Shown here one piece after another: positions 1 through 8,366 of a stretch of 64,000 nt of DNA; the first letter of the stretch is position 1, and each line of letters starts with the position of its first letter. This DNA comes from Vreelandella neptunia (GTDB lineage: Bacteria; Pseudomonadota; Gammaproteobacteria; Pseudomonadales; Halomonadaceae): positions 1,302,001-1,366,000 of the forward strand of contig NZ_CP140255.1 of assembly GCF_034479615.1 (NCBI RefSeq), in the 5' to 3' direction. Both the position numbers and the translations under genes were made by a program. Under the pieces are notes generated by a model that worked only from the letters and a program-made list of their open reading frames with translations, ran no database searches and was not told where the DNA came from.

Positions 1-2700
1 TTAACCGCCGAGCAGCACTATGAGCAGTACGGCTTCCAGGAAGGCCTGGCCCCGAACGCCTTCTTCAACCCGGCTGAATACATCCGTGCCAAAGCAACGG
101 CCATGTTCAACGATGCCAACAACTCCTACCTGACGATCGAAGCAGCGGCACAAGACTTCGTTAATCTGTGGGGCGGCAACGTTTACAACCACTACCTCCA
201 GTACGGTGAAGCAGAAGGCGTTAACCCGTCTAACAGCTTCGACGTTTCCAGCTACTACGATGCCAAACTGGCGCAGCTGCAGGCGGCCGGTAACACCGAG
301 ATCACCACCGTTGCACAGCTGAAAGCGTCCTTCGACGCGGCCGGTATTACTGCCCTTGAGCACTTCATCGCTTACGGCCAGAACGAAGGCATTACTGCAC
401 CTGCCGTACCGGAAGGCGAGAAGGTCAATGTTGATACTTCTGTACCGGGCGAGACTTTCACGCTCACTGCAAGTGTTGACACACTGACTGGTACCAAGAA
501 CGACGACACGTTCAACGCTAACGTCGTTGCTAACCCAGGTACTGGCGTGGCAGATGTTGAAACACTGACTGCTCTTGACACTATCGATGGTGGCGCAGGT
601 AACGATACGCTGAACTACACCACCGTTGGTGGTACGCCTCTGCCTGCAGCTACTATCAGCAATGTTGAAACCATTAATGTGGTTTCTGACGGTGCAGCAA
701 CTGCTGATGTAACCGGCTCTAACATTACAGGCATCACCACGCTGAATGCTAAAGCTACTGGCGCGGCTGTAAATTTGGATGTGAAGTCTAACGTGACTTC
801 AGTATCTGTAACCGGCACAGCTACTACAGTTGCAATTGACGATGCGGGTACAGCTGCTACCTCTGCTGATAAACTCGAAACAGTAAACATCACTGGCGCA
901 ACAGGTGATATTACTATCGGTGGTACTGAAGCTGTTGACTCACTGAAAGCCTTGAACCTGACTAATACCACTGACGGTGATGCAACCATCACTGCTGGAG
1001 CAGGAACGCGCACCCTGACTGTTGGTCTGAACAATGTTACTGGTCCAGCAAACAACGTCGTAATTACAGATGATGAAGCTACCGCTCTAGTTGTAAATAC
1101 TAGCGGTAAAGCGTCTTCTGGTATTGACCTTCAGGCTGATAAAGCTACTTCTGTCACCATCAATGCTGATGAGAAACTGACAGTTGCTGCAATCGATGCC
1201 TCTCTTGCCAAAACGCTAACTGTTACTGGTGATTCTGCAGTAACCTTCACTACTAACACCGCAGCAGATCTTGCAGCTCTAGAGTCTGTTAACGCAGGCA
1301 GCAATACCGGTGGTCTGACACTGACCACAGCTTTGGCCAATAATGTTGCCTTCACCGGTGGCGCTGGTAAAGACGCTGTGACTCTGGGTGCAACTACCAA
1401 AGCCATCGCTATGGGTGCTGGTGACGATACTGTAACATTGACTGGCGCTACTTTAGGCACTGGCGGTAGTGTTGACGCTGGTGATGGCAGCGATACACTG
1501 TCAATGGCTGCTGCAGATGCCGCAACTGCTTCTGCGACTACTGGCGCAACTGCTTTTGCAACCAAAATCTCGAATTTTGAAAAGCTTGAACTTGGAGCGG
1601 TAGGTGCAGCAGCAGCGACAACTACAGTAAACCTGGCGGGTATGGATAATATCAGTCACGTAATTTCCAACGGTATTACTGCTGATGGCGGCAACGCTGA
1701 CAGTGCTTTCCTAGCACTTACCAATGTTGCATCTGGTGGCACGCTACAGATTAAAGGTAACACTACTGAAGCGGGCGATGGCACCACAGTAGGTGTTTCA
1801 GGCGCAGCAACAAATGCAGCAGATACTTTTAACCTGCACTTGGACACCGGCACAGCGGCCTCTGTTGTGGCAGCTGGTTCTGTGACAGTTGCTGATGTTG
1901 AAACAATCAATATCTCAACAGCTGACACTGGCAGTGCTACTGGTGCAGACATTGCAGCAAGCACTCATACCGCTACCTTAGTAGCTACTAGTGCTAAAAC
2001 AGTATCTGTGTCTGGTAATAACGGTCTGAACTTGACCAACGCTGGCAACACGTTGATCGAATCTTTCGATGCGTCGGGTGTTGCTGCTGATTCTGCACTG
2101 GACACGGCAGCTAACTTGGCTGTTACCTTCGTATCTGACAACGTTACCACTGCGGTATCAATCAAAGGTGGCGCCGGTAACGATACGTTGACTGCTGATG
2201 CTGCTTCTACAAAAGTCAATACGATTGACGGTGGTGCTGGTGACGATACGATCACTGGTGGCGCTGGTGCAGACGTCCTGATGGGCGGTGCTGGTAATGA
2301 TACCCTTGATGGTAAAGCCGGTGCTGATAAGTTGACTGGTGGCGCTGGTAACGATACTTTCGTTATTGCTGCTGAAGCCAACGTGAATACTTACGATACG
2401 ATCACTGACTTTGCAGCTGGTGACAAGATCAGTATTGCCAACCTTGCAGGCTTCACTCAAGCTAAAGTAGAGCTTGGTACTAACGCAGTCTTCCAAGATT
2501 ATGCTAATGCTGTAATCAATGCTGAAGCTACTAATGGCTCTGGCTGGTTCCAGTTTAACAACAACACTTACGTTGTTGCTGATATTGGTGCTGATAACGG
2601 ATCGAGCTTTATCAATGGTCAAGACGCAATTGTTGAGATCACAGGACTTGTTGATCTTTCCAACAGCACTGTTGCAGCAAACGAACTGACCTTCGCTTAA
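1..2700 (+). CDS. S-layer/RTX-like surface protein, 5' end outside the window
   Basis: The frame is open from base 1, so the gene starts upstream; 899 residues are visible. The first 140 residues hold three copies of a motif of the form HYxxYGxxEG followed by an F/Y-rich stretch. A long Thr/Ala/Gly/Val-rich, cysteine-free, acidic beta-rich region follows. Around residues 720-790 there are RTX-type calcium-binding nonapeptides (GGAGNDTL, GGAGDDTI). The C-terminus ends VDLSNSTVAANELTFA without charged residues, as in type I secretion substrates. This composition fits a self-assembling surface-layer protein exported by an ABC transporter; that is inference, since no secretion genes are in the window. 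A paralogue lacking the N-terminal part lies at 17932. A conserved hairpin and terminator follow the stop codon. Confidence 0.8.
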   Translation, partial: LTAEQHYEQYGFQEGLAPNAFFNPAEYIRAKATAMFNDANNSYLTIEAAAQDFVNLWGGNVYNHYLQYGEAEGVNPSNSFDVSSYYDAKLAQLQAAGNTEITTVAQLKASFDAAGITALEHFIAYGQNEGITAPAVPEGEKVNVDTSVPGETFTLTASVDTLTGTKNDDTFNANVVANPGTGVADVETLTALDTIDGGAGNDTLNYTTVGGTPLPAATISNVETINVVSDGAATADVTGSNITGITTLNAKATGAAVNLDVKSNVTSVSVTGTATTVAIDDAGTAATSADKLETVNITGATGDITIGGTEAVDSLKALNLTNTTDGDATITAGAGTRTLTVGLNNVTGPANNVVITDDEATALVVNTSGKASSGIDLQADKATSVTINADEKLTVAAIDASLAKTLTVTGDSAVTFTTNTAADLAALESVNAGSNTGGLTLTTALANNVAFTGGAGKDAVTLGATTKAIAMGAGDDTVTLTGATLGTGGSVDAGDGSDTLSMAAADAATASATTGATAFATKISNFEKLELGAVGAAAATTTVNLAGMDNISHVISNGITADGGNADSAFLALTNVASGGTLQIKGNTTEAGDGTTVGVSGAATNAADTFNLHLDTGTAASVVAAGSVTVADVETINISTADTGSATGADIAASTHTATLVATSAKTVSVSGNNGLNLTNAGNTLIESFDASGVAADSALDTAANLAVTFVSDNVTTAVSIKGGAGNDTLTADAASTKVNTIDGGAGDDTITGGAGADVLMGGAGNDTLDGKAGADKLTGGAGNDTFVIAAEANVNTYDTITDFAAGDKISIANLAGFTQAKVELGTNAVFQDYANAVINAEATNGSGWFQFNNNTYVVADIGADNGSSFINGQDAIVEITGLVDLSNSTVAANELTFA

Positions 2701-2720
2701 TCCCTCTCCCTGAGAAGGAG

Positions 2721-2779
2721 CCTATCTCTAGTCTAGATAGGTAGCGTACCTAAACCCCCGGCCTCGGCTGGGGGTTTTT
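2721..2779 (+). terminator. Conserved hairpin plus rho-independent terminator after the S-layer-like gene
   Basis: CCTATCT (2721-2727) pairs with AGATAGG (2735-2741). It is followed by a GC-rich stem (AACCCCCGGCC with its complement) and a T5 run at 2753-2779. The same double structure with a different upper loop recurs at 20230-20284 and 27628-27684. Confidence 0.85.
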
Positions 2780-2798
2780 CTTTGCTAACGAGGATCAC

Positions 2799-3045
2799 AT
2801 GACCATTAAGGAATTCGAAGAGACCGTTTGGCGCCTGGAAGGCATTGCGCGAGACCGTGGATGTACAAGTGGACGACTATGACTACCAGAACGCCGCTAA
2901 CCGCACCTGGTCGATTGCCGAATGGCTGCGTAACCGGGTCGAGCCGTGCCCGCCGGGTAGCGAGATCGTCGTACTCGACGGCCTGGGCGAGCAGCCCAAC
3001 CGCCGTAAACGGCTGGACACCCTACGCGGAAGCTACGCGGCGTAG
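2799..3045 (+). pseudogene. Frameshifted copy of the small hypothetical gene at 20303
   Basis: The DNA matches the intact 86-residue gene at 20303-20563 almost base for base, starting MTIKEFEETVWRL. An 11-base segment present there (CCGCCTGGTGG after the GGCAT) is missing here, so the reading frame shifts near codon 16. The downstream part stays readable in another frame (ending GSYAA) up to 3045. It is probably non-functional. The function of the intact relative is unknown. Confidence 0.7.
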
Positions 3046-3163
3046 TGATGGGGTGCCTGCCGTTGCGACACCGGCAAGGTGATGACCCTCAGCACCAACC
3101 GTGACTGTGTCTCTCTTTGATGTTGAGTAAGGCAAACGCCTAGCCTATGCCACTGACCAACCC

Positions 3164-3186
3164 CCGGCCCCTGTGCCGGTTTTTTG
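3164..3186 (+). terminator. Rho-independent terminator upstream of sapC-like gene
   Basis: CCGGC-CCCTGT-GCCGG is followed by six T residues. It separates the small gene remnant from the SapC-family gene. An equivalent lies at 20674-20694. Confidence 0.7.
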
Positions 3187-3231
3187 TTACACTGCCCACC
3201 ACTATTAATGCCTTTTGAGTCGAGAGTTGTT

Positions 3232-4017
3232 ATGCCCCAATGGATCGCGCTTTCCCCCAGCCAGCACGCGGGCCTGGGTTACTTGCCCCGTGATGGTTAC
3301 CACTTTGCCGATCAGCTAAACGTCGCAGGCATTCTGCTGGCGGAACTGCCCAAACTGCTGCCCCACTATGTGGTGGTGTTACTCAAAGAGGGCGAGCACT
3401 TCCAGCCCATGGTGCTGCTGGGGGTGGGCGAGCGGAACCTGTACGTGGCCCCCAATGGCAAGTGGTTAGGCACCTATGTGCCCGCCAGCCTGCGCGGTTA
3501 CCCCTTTGCCCTGGCTAACAGCGAACAGCCGGGGGAAAAAGTCTTCGCCATCGACGCGGATCACCTCAGTGAGAGCCAGGGTGACGCCCTGTTTGATGAC
3601 GAAGGCAAGCTGGCGGGCACCGCCGCCCAAACCCTGGATTTTTTAACCCAGTGCGATCGCAACCGAGCGGCTACCCAGCAGGCCTGCGATGCGTTACAGC
3701 GTGCCGGGGTGATTGAGCAGTGGCCATTGACCATTGAGCGGGGCGAAGGGCAGGAGCCGTTAACGGTGAACGGTCTCTACCGTATCAATGAAGCGGCGCT
3801 TATCAACCTGGAAGCCGATGTGTTCGCTACCTTGAAGGGCGCGCCCATGGCGCTTGCCTATGCCCAGATGTTCTCCATGAGCCAGCTTAACCAGCTGGCA
3901 GAGCGCGCCCGTTTTCATGAAAATAGCCACGCTGAGCACGGTGCTACTCAAGAAGTACCGGAAGACCTGGATAGCGTGTTTGATAGTGACGACGATCTAA
4001 CCTTTGATTTTGACTAA
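3232..4017 (+). CDS. SapC family protein, copy 1
   Basis: This 261-residue soluble protein starts MPQWIALSPSQHAGLGYLPR. The pattern of an N-terminal YxxADQLNVAG.LLAELPKLLPHY region, a central YPF.LAN segment and a C-terminal GLYRINEAAL...LKGAPMALAYAQMFSM segment is that of the SapC family (PF07277), named after a Campylobacter fetus S-layer locus protein. The tail is very acidic. An in-frame start further upstream would add 16 residues, but the ATG at 3232 is the first Met of the conserved block. It lies directly downstream of an S-layer-like gene and upstream of a DUF6447 gene, the same order as at 27734-28815, which suggests a role with the surface protein. The biochemical function of SapC is not established. 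Confidence 0.8.
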   Translation: MPQWIALSPSQHAGLGYLPRDGYHFADQLNVAGILLAELPKLLPHYVVVLLKEGEHFQPMVLLGVGERNLYVAPNGKWLGTYVPASLRGYPFALANSEQPGEKVFAIDADHLSESQGDALFDDEGKLAGTAAQTLDFLTQCDRNRAATQQACDALQRAGVIEQWPLTIERGEGQEPLTVNGLYRINEAALINLEADVFATLKGAPMALAYAQMFSMSQLNQLAERARFHENSHAEHGATQEVPEDLDSVFDSDDDLTFDFD

Positions 4018-4033
4018 AACCGGAGCCTAACGA

Positions 4034-4246
4034 ATGGCAGATGAACAACAGCAGACTGTGACGATTGACGGCACTGAGTACAACGTGGCCGATCTTTCCG
4101 ATAACGCCAAGGCTCAAGTCACCAACCTGCGCGTGACCGATGCTGAGATCGAAAAGCTCAAGCAGCAGCTGGCCATTTTTCAGACAGCGCGTACCGCCTA
4201 TGCCCGTGCGCTGAGTGAAGAGCTGCCGAAGAAAGAAACGCATTGA
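4034..4246 (+). CDS. DUF6447-like small protein, copy 1
   Basis: A 70-residue acidic protein with two parts: a short beta-rich head (TVTIDGTEYNVADLS) and a predicted helix (AQVTNLRVTDAEIEKLKQQL...QTARTAYARAL). This matches what I recall of the DUF6447 family. It starts 16 bases after sapC with GGAGCC upstream of the ATG and is probably co-transcribed. Two close paralogues are at 28576 and 28958. Function unknown; the helix could mediate oligomerisation. Confidence 0.75.
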   Translation: MADEQQQTVTIDGTEYNVADLSDNAKAQVTNLRVTDAEIEKLKQQLAIFQTARTAYARALSEELPKKETH

Positions 4247-4248
4247 TC

Positions 4249-4323
4249 ATGCTGCGATTCATTCTTATGGCAACCACCGGGCTGGTTCTCGGTGGCTGTG
4301 TGCCGTTCGTGCCGATTATCTAA
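4249..4323 (+). CDS. 24-residue lipoprotein-like peptide, copy 1
   Basis: MLRFILMATTGLVLGGCVPF continues VPII and then stops. It has a hydrophobic signal and a lipobox-like LGGC, leaving a mature peptide of only CVPFVPII. The start lies two bases after the stop of the DUF6447 gene. A second copy at 28812-28886 has a different signal sequence but the identical CVPFVPII end, which argues that the peptide is really made and selected. Function unknown. Confidence 0.55.
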   Translation: MLRFILMATTGLVLGGCVPFVPII

Positions 4324-4336
4324 CCGGAGTTGCGCT

Positions 4337-5173
4337 GTGCAAGGTTTCACTGCCTTCAAGTATGTCGGCGCCGAACGAGCGGTGCAGTGTCTCAAGGATG
4401 GCACGCTATATCTGGCGAGCCCTGACCAGCTGAACGATACATTGGAGGCACGCTTCCATACTGCCAGTACGGAGGCCTACCTGGCCATTACCGATGCCAC
4501 GCTTGCCGAGCTGGCACGGCAGCGAGGCGAAACGTCCCTGGCTTTTGATCGTGAGGCCCTGCCGGAATTTGCCGAGGTGAACCAGCGGGAGAATGGCCGC
4601 TTTCAAGCCTTCTGCAAAGGGATCGGCATCTGCTCGCTAGCCAGGCGCCCCAATCATCAGGCGATGTGGGCCTATTATGGCGAGGGTGGCGAGGGTATCT
4701 GCCTGGAACTGGCGTTCACCCCGAAGATCATGGAGGCGAACCAACTGCTCCTCGGTCCCGTGACCTACAGCGACCAGGCCAGAGTACTCAACCGCGCGGA
4801 GGATTGGAGGACGACTTTTTTGGAACTCGCCGAGCAGCATCCCCAGGCCACTCTAAAGGATCTCCAGCGGATCAGCCTCGAGGTTCCATTTCGCCGCCGG
4901 ATGGGGCTGCGCATGGCCCAGCGGGCCACGTCGACCAAGCATCCCGACTGGGCCCACGAAGATGAGATTCGTATGCTCGGGCCGAAGGGGCGAACGCCCT
5001 TGCCGATTCTGGGCCAGGTACTGACCCGCGTTCACTTCATAGGTTTCAAGGCACTCAATCAAGTAGCGCCGCTACTGGTGAAACATTATCCTCATGTCAG
5101 CTTGATGCAATGGACTTTCGACCATGGTGAGTTGCAAGCTCATGGAGCTCAAGCTGATACCTACCGACGGTAA
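4337..5173 (+). CDS. DUF2971 domain-containing protein
   Basis: 278 residues from a GTG start at 4337 with CGGAG nine bases upstream; an in-frame ATG at 4292 would run through the micro-lipoprotein gene and is less likely. The pattern FKYVGAERAVQCLKDGTLYL, SPDQLNDTLEA, GICSLARRP, MWAYYGEGGEGICLEL and HEDEIRML is the layout of the DUF2971 family (PF11185). Members are common in genomic islands and have no assigned reaction. The gene probably marks the left part of the accessory island, because the surface-protein module that ends at 4323 is not continued here. Confidence 0.75.
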   Translation: MQGFTAFKYVGAERAVQCLKDGTLYLASPDQLNDTLEARFHTASTEAYLAITDATLAELARQRGETSLAFDREALPEFAEVNQRENGRFQAFCKGIGICSLARRPNHQAMWAYYGEGGEGICLELAFTPKIMEANQLLLGPVTYSDQARVLNRAEDWRTTFLELAEQHPQATLKDLQRISLEVPFRRRMGLRMAQRATSTKHPDWAHEDEIRMLGPKGRTPLPILGQVLTRVHFIGFKALNQVAPLLVKHYPHVSLMQWTFDHGELQAHGAQADTYRR

Positions 5174-5224
5174 AGGACATGCCATCTCGCCTGCGGATCT
5201 AGCTCGGTCGCCCAAGAGCTGATT

Positions 5225-6139
5225 TCAACCTGCTGCCTCTCTTAGCATGGGCTGCTTGGTCGCTTCTCCACACCCCGTGCACCGCACCTCAAGCTGTCCC
5301 GCTCGGCGACGCGCCTGCATCACCCCTTGGCGACACGCACTGCAACCATAATCCAGTGCCCGCCATTCCTTGCCGAGGCTTTGGCCTTCATCGCTGATTC
5401 GCAGCCACTCGGCGACAAAACCCGGATCGAACAGACTAACGCTGGCCACCACCGGGGCAGGGAGTTCGCCAGGTAGGGCCTTACGGTAGCGCACCACCTG
5501 GTGATTACCTTGTAGCTCGACCTCCATCGCCAGGGGTTGTCCGTGTTCATCACGGTACTCAAAGCACTGCGCCTCGGCATTCCATGGCGAATCATTACTG
5601 GGCTGCCCGTCGTATAGTTTGGCGCCGGGATAAGCCTTCAGCCCCCGCAGCAACGGTTCCAGCCACGTCTGCGCCTCAAATAGCACCCAGCGGATCTCAC
5701 CATTAGGCAGCTCAAGCCCCACCCGGCGCAGGCGTAACGGGGCATAGGCCACCGGCGGCTTGCCTTTGGCATTGCAGCCCTTCTTTGCCTCCAGCTCGCG
5801 GTTGTAGCAGCTGATGCATATTGGCCCCACCCGCCGGTCACGCTGATGGCCACAGCGCATGCACAGCTTGGCCATGGTGCCAGTGCTGCCTAGCTCGGAG
5901 AGCCGATCGTGCGTCGCTTGTTGTCCCGTCGCATGAACGCGTCCGACCGAGCAGTTCCGACACGCGCTGAACTGGCCATGGGTATCGCCTAAAGCCAGGC
6001 CATGACGTGCCGCACAGCTTTCCGGGGTCAAGGTGGCGTGCAAGCGAGGGCAGGTGAAGTGCAAAACCCCCGGTAAATGCTCAGGGTAAGCCTCGAAGTA
6101 GGTCATCGGCTCGGTTGTGGTCTGGCAGGTCGCAGGCAT
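5225..6139 (-). CDS. Zinc-ribbon protein of unknown function
   Basis: 304 residues starting at the ATG at 6139, with GAGG seven bases upstream; an upstream TTG would add nine residues. It carries several cysteine pairs typical of zinc knuckles: CRNC (near residue 82), CMRC, CISC, then near the C-terminus CSAC and CTGC. The middle third (GLELPNGEIRWVLFEAQTWL) is a probable globular domain. Transcription is opposite to its neighbours. Multiple zinc ribbons suggest nucleic acid or protein binding. I do not recognise the family; it looks like island cargo. Confidence 0.65.
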   Translation of the reverse strand: MPATCQTTTEPMTYFEAYPEHLPGVLHFTCPRLHATLTPESCAARHGLALGDTHGQFSACRNCSVGRVHATGQQATHDRLSELGSTGTMAKLCMRCGHQRDRRVGPICISCYNRELEAKKGCNAKGKPPVAYAPLRLRRVGLELPNGEIRWVLFEAQTWLEPLLRGLKAYPGAKLYDGQPSNDSPWNAEAQCFEYRDEHGQPLAMEVELQGNHQVVRYRKALPGELPAPVVASVSLFDPGFVAEWLRISDEGQSLGKEWRALDYGCSACRQGVMQARRRAGQLEVRCTGCGEATKQPMLREAAG

Positions 6140-6291
6140 AGCAGTCGCCTCATAGGAGGGAAACAATAACCCGTTGATGTGGCTATTATTTTACCGCAGA
6201 AAAGTCAGGCTGGCTCATGTTTTAGTTGGTATTTAAAGTGTCGTTACGGAAGTCTAACTGGACATTCATGGCGTCTTAAGGAGCCACCCTA

Positions 6292-6792
6292 ATGACTGAC
6301 CCTCTATCCTTTGTTGACCAAGCCCAAGCCGCACTGGCACGCGCTGAGTTCACTCCGTTGCCCGATCATCTGAGTGCGATACCGCCGGCCGATAGTTTGC
6401 GTGTAACACCCCTGGTCATCAGCGACTACCTCGACACCCTGGTTTCCTCGGGTCGGTCACGGCGAGTGGGTGTTATCGCCAGCCTCGTACGGGCCTTGCT
6501 GCACCGCTACGAGATCATTGATATCACGTCAGATATTCCCTGGCGCGTGGGGGAGTTACGCTGTGCCTGGCAGAGCGATGAGCCCGATGTGCTTAAGGGC
6601 TGGCGACGCCTGCGTCTGCCCAGTGGCGATGGCCCGGCCAACGCGGATGATGCCAGTGCTCCCGTTCTGCATTTGACGCCCGAAGGAGGGGCAATCTATG
6701 AGCCTGCGCCGTGTTGCGATGATGCTTATGCGTCCACACTGATACCGGTAAAAAGCATGGAGCAGCTGATTGATCTTCTTGAGCGAGTTTAA
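6292..6792 (+). CDS. Hypothetical island protein, paralogue of the 7899 gene
   Basis: 166 residues, with AAGGAGCC shortly before the ATG. The second half shows W.VGELR, GWRR..L, VLHLTPEGGAIY and a final EQLIDLLERV. The same landmarks occur in the same order in the product of 7899-8366 (WIVGEAR, GWRQYTL, LLHLSPRGEVY, EQLDAIL). The two therefore look like diverged copies of one small domain. No known function; location next to replication genes of the element suggests an element-specific role. Confidence 0.6.
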   Translation: MTDPLSFVDQAQAALARAEFTPLPDHLSAIPPADSLRVTPLVISDYLDTLVSSGRSRRVGVIASLVRALLHRYEIIDITSDIPWRVGELRCAWQSDEPDVLKGWRRLRLPSGDGPANADDASAPVLHLTPEGGAIYEPAPCCDDAYASTLIPVKSMEQLIDLLERV

Positions 6793-6911
6793 AAGGAAAT
6801 CGATGTCGCTGTCTCTGTCCCCGGACGTCGGCGATCCATGAGCGGCCCGTACTGCAACGCCCCACAAGCGCCAGGACTGAGACCGATTGACTCCCTCTAA
6901 CCTCCACGCAC

Positions 6912-6940
6912 CCTCCCTGGCAACGCTGGGGAGGTTTTTT
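6912..6940 (+). terminator. Rho-independent terminator
   Basis: CCTCCC pairs with GGGAGG across an inner loop and is followed by six T residues. It terminates transcription from the 6292 gene. The stretch 6793-7617 otherwise has no supported gene; its main feature is the inverted repeat at 7156-7229. Confidence 0.8.
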
Positions 6941-7155
6941 GTGTGGACGAGGCCGGTGCACACGGTTGGGTGATGCTCGCTTCTGGAGGGACGACCCATT
7001 GCCTCGTTGTCGCCCAAGCAAGGTGGGTCACGCGCCACTCTGGACAAAGGGCTTTTAGGGTGCGTCCCCTCAGGGCTGGTGGTGATTTTTGCAGTCTTCG
7101 CGCTGTTTTGCCGCTTACCTGGTGGTTCGCTAAGTCGTTGTAACGCCATTACTTA

Positions 7156-7229
7156 ATTTTCTATCCGCTCATTTATGAGTAGGGTGTTGCTCATAAATGA
7201 GCGTAAACCATTGTTTTTAAATAGAAAAT
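7156..7229. repeat. Nested perfect inverted repeats in an AT-rich stretch
   Basis: CGCTCATTTATGAG (7166-7179) is mirrored by CTCATAAATGAGCG (7190-7203). Outside it ATTTTCTAT (7156-7164) is mirrored by ATAGAAAAT (7221-7229). The stretch is unusually AT-rich for the region. It could be an operator, a replication origin component or a recombination site of the element. The right arm resembles a motif upstream of the ribbon-helix-helix gene at 15751. Confidence 0.6.
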
Positions 7230-7617
7230 AGATAATTCTGTAGTGGACAAAGAGGTTTTGAATGCTTATTTTGTATGCCATGGCTAAGTAACTACCAAAG
7301 GGAACCAAAGAGTATCGCTGCCATGTAAGCGACCGGTGTACTACTGATCGCCACATCACAATTCCATACGTTAACGCACAGAAACGGGCTGACGAACGCC
7401 AGCCCCAAAGGGGGAAGTTGTGTCCAAAATTTGTCGAGTCAGAGCCGGGAAAGGCAGCCAGTGGTGTGGGCAGCCAAACGTAGGAAGGATGGTAAAGCGC
7501 CAGCTCAGTGAGGCGATTTGCGGTGGCCGAGATGCCCTGTCGGGCGCCAAGGACGCTCACCTTCATGCATGTCGTGACGGCACCCTAAAGGCTGGCACAA
7601 CCCTGAAGGAGGCCACC

Positions 7618-7818
7618 ATGAGCACCACTCAACACACCCACATCGCGCCCGCTGTTCTGCGCTACAAGGATACCGCCGCCTACCTGGGCGTCTGCGTCAA
7701 CACCGTACGCAACATGAAGGACGCGCCGGGCTTCCCGCGCCCGATTCGCATCACCCACCGCAGTGTGGGCTATCGCAAAGCAGATCTGGATGCCTGGCTC
7801 GAAAGTCGCCAAGCGTAA
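7618..7818 (+). CDS. AlpA-family excisionase/transcriptional regulator
   Basis: 66 residues starting at 7618 behind a strong AAGGAGG; an in-frame start at 7420 would add 66 residues without homologous character. The core LRYKDTAAYLGVCVNTVRNM, followed by PGFPRPIRI and RKADLDAWLESR, is the MerR/AlpA-type winged helix-turn-helix of P4 and related elements. In P4-like elements AlpA relatives act as excisionase or activate the integrase gene. It leads the replication gene cluster here. Confidence 0.85.
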   Translation: MSTTQHTHIAPAVLRYKDTAAYLGVCVNTVRNMKDAPGFPRPIRITHRSVGYRKADLDAWLESRQA

Positions 7819-7898
7819 ATGAAAGCGCCCCAACCTTGTGGAGAGGATGGGGCGCATTATCCAATGGCCGTATTGGCGGCCTTGAATGGAACTCAAAA

Positions 7899-8366
7899 AT
7901 GAGTGATCTTCGAAGCAAAAGTGTACCATCCCGCCGTGGAAATGCACGCGGTAATTGGCCCCCTCGTACCGGCCTGCGCGACAGGCCCATGCTGTTGCCC
8001 ACCATTTTCGCCAGTTTGGGCAGCCTTGATGCTATCCACGATCACCTGGTGTTGCGCGGTGCCCAGGTGGTCGATGACCTCACCTGGATCGTCGGCGAAG
8101 CGCGTGTTAGCGCTGAACCGATTTCTCTATCGCTCTATAGCGCACTGGGCCTTGACCCCGAACCCATCGAAGCTGGCTGGCGGCAGTACACGTTGGGGCG
8201 TCGTTATATGGGGCCGCTGCTGCACCTTTCGCCACGTGGCGAGGTTTATGTCGAGTTCATCGGTGGGTACGGGCTGGGCATGGACGCCACCATGCCGCTC
8301 TATACGCTAGAGCAGCTCGACGCGATTCTGGCTGTCCACCTGGGGCGTCGGGAGGTGGCGGCATGA
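7899..8366 (+). CDS. Hypothetical protein upstream of the replication gene
   Basis: 155 residues if it starts at the ATG at 7899 (MSDLRSKSVPS); a start at 7989 (MLLPTIFASLG) is also possible and neither has a clear ribosome site. The gene overlaps the replication gene by four bases (ATGA), which implies translational coupling. The C-terminal 90 residues are related to the product of 6292-6792. Function unknown; the position mirrors small accessory genes placed before primases in P4-like elements. Confidence 0.6.
   Translation: MSDLRSKSVPSRRGNARGNWPPRTGLRDRPMLLPTIFASLGSLDAIHDHLVLRGAQVVDDLTWIVGEARVSAEPISLSLYSALGLDPEPIEAGWRQYTLGRRYMGPLLHLSPRGEVYVEFIGGYGLGMDATMPLYTLEQLDAILAVHLGRREVAA

Noticed and set aside
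7420..7617. N-terminal extension of the AlpA gene
   Set aside because: The conserved domain starts after 7618, where a strong AAGGAGG lies; the extension has no conserved character.
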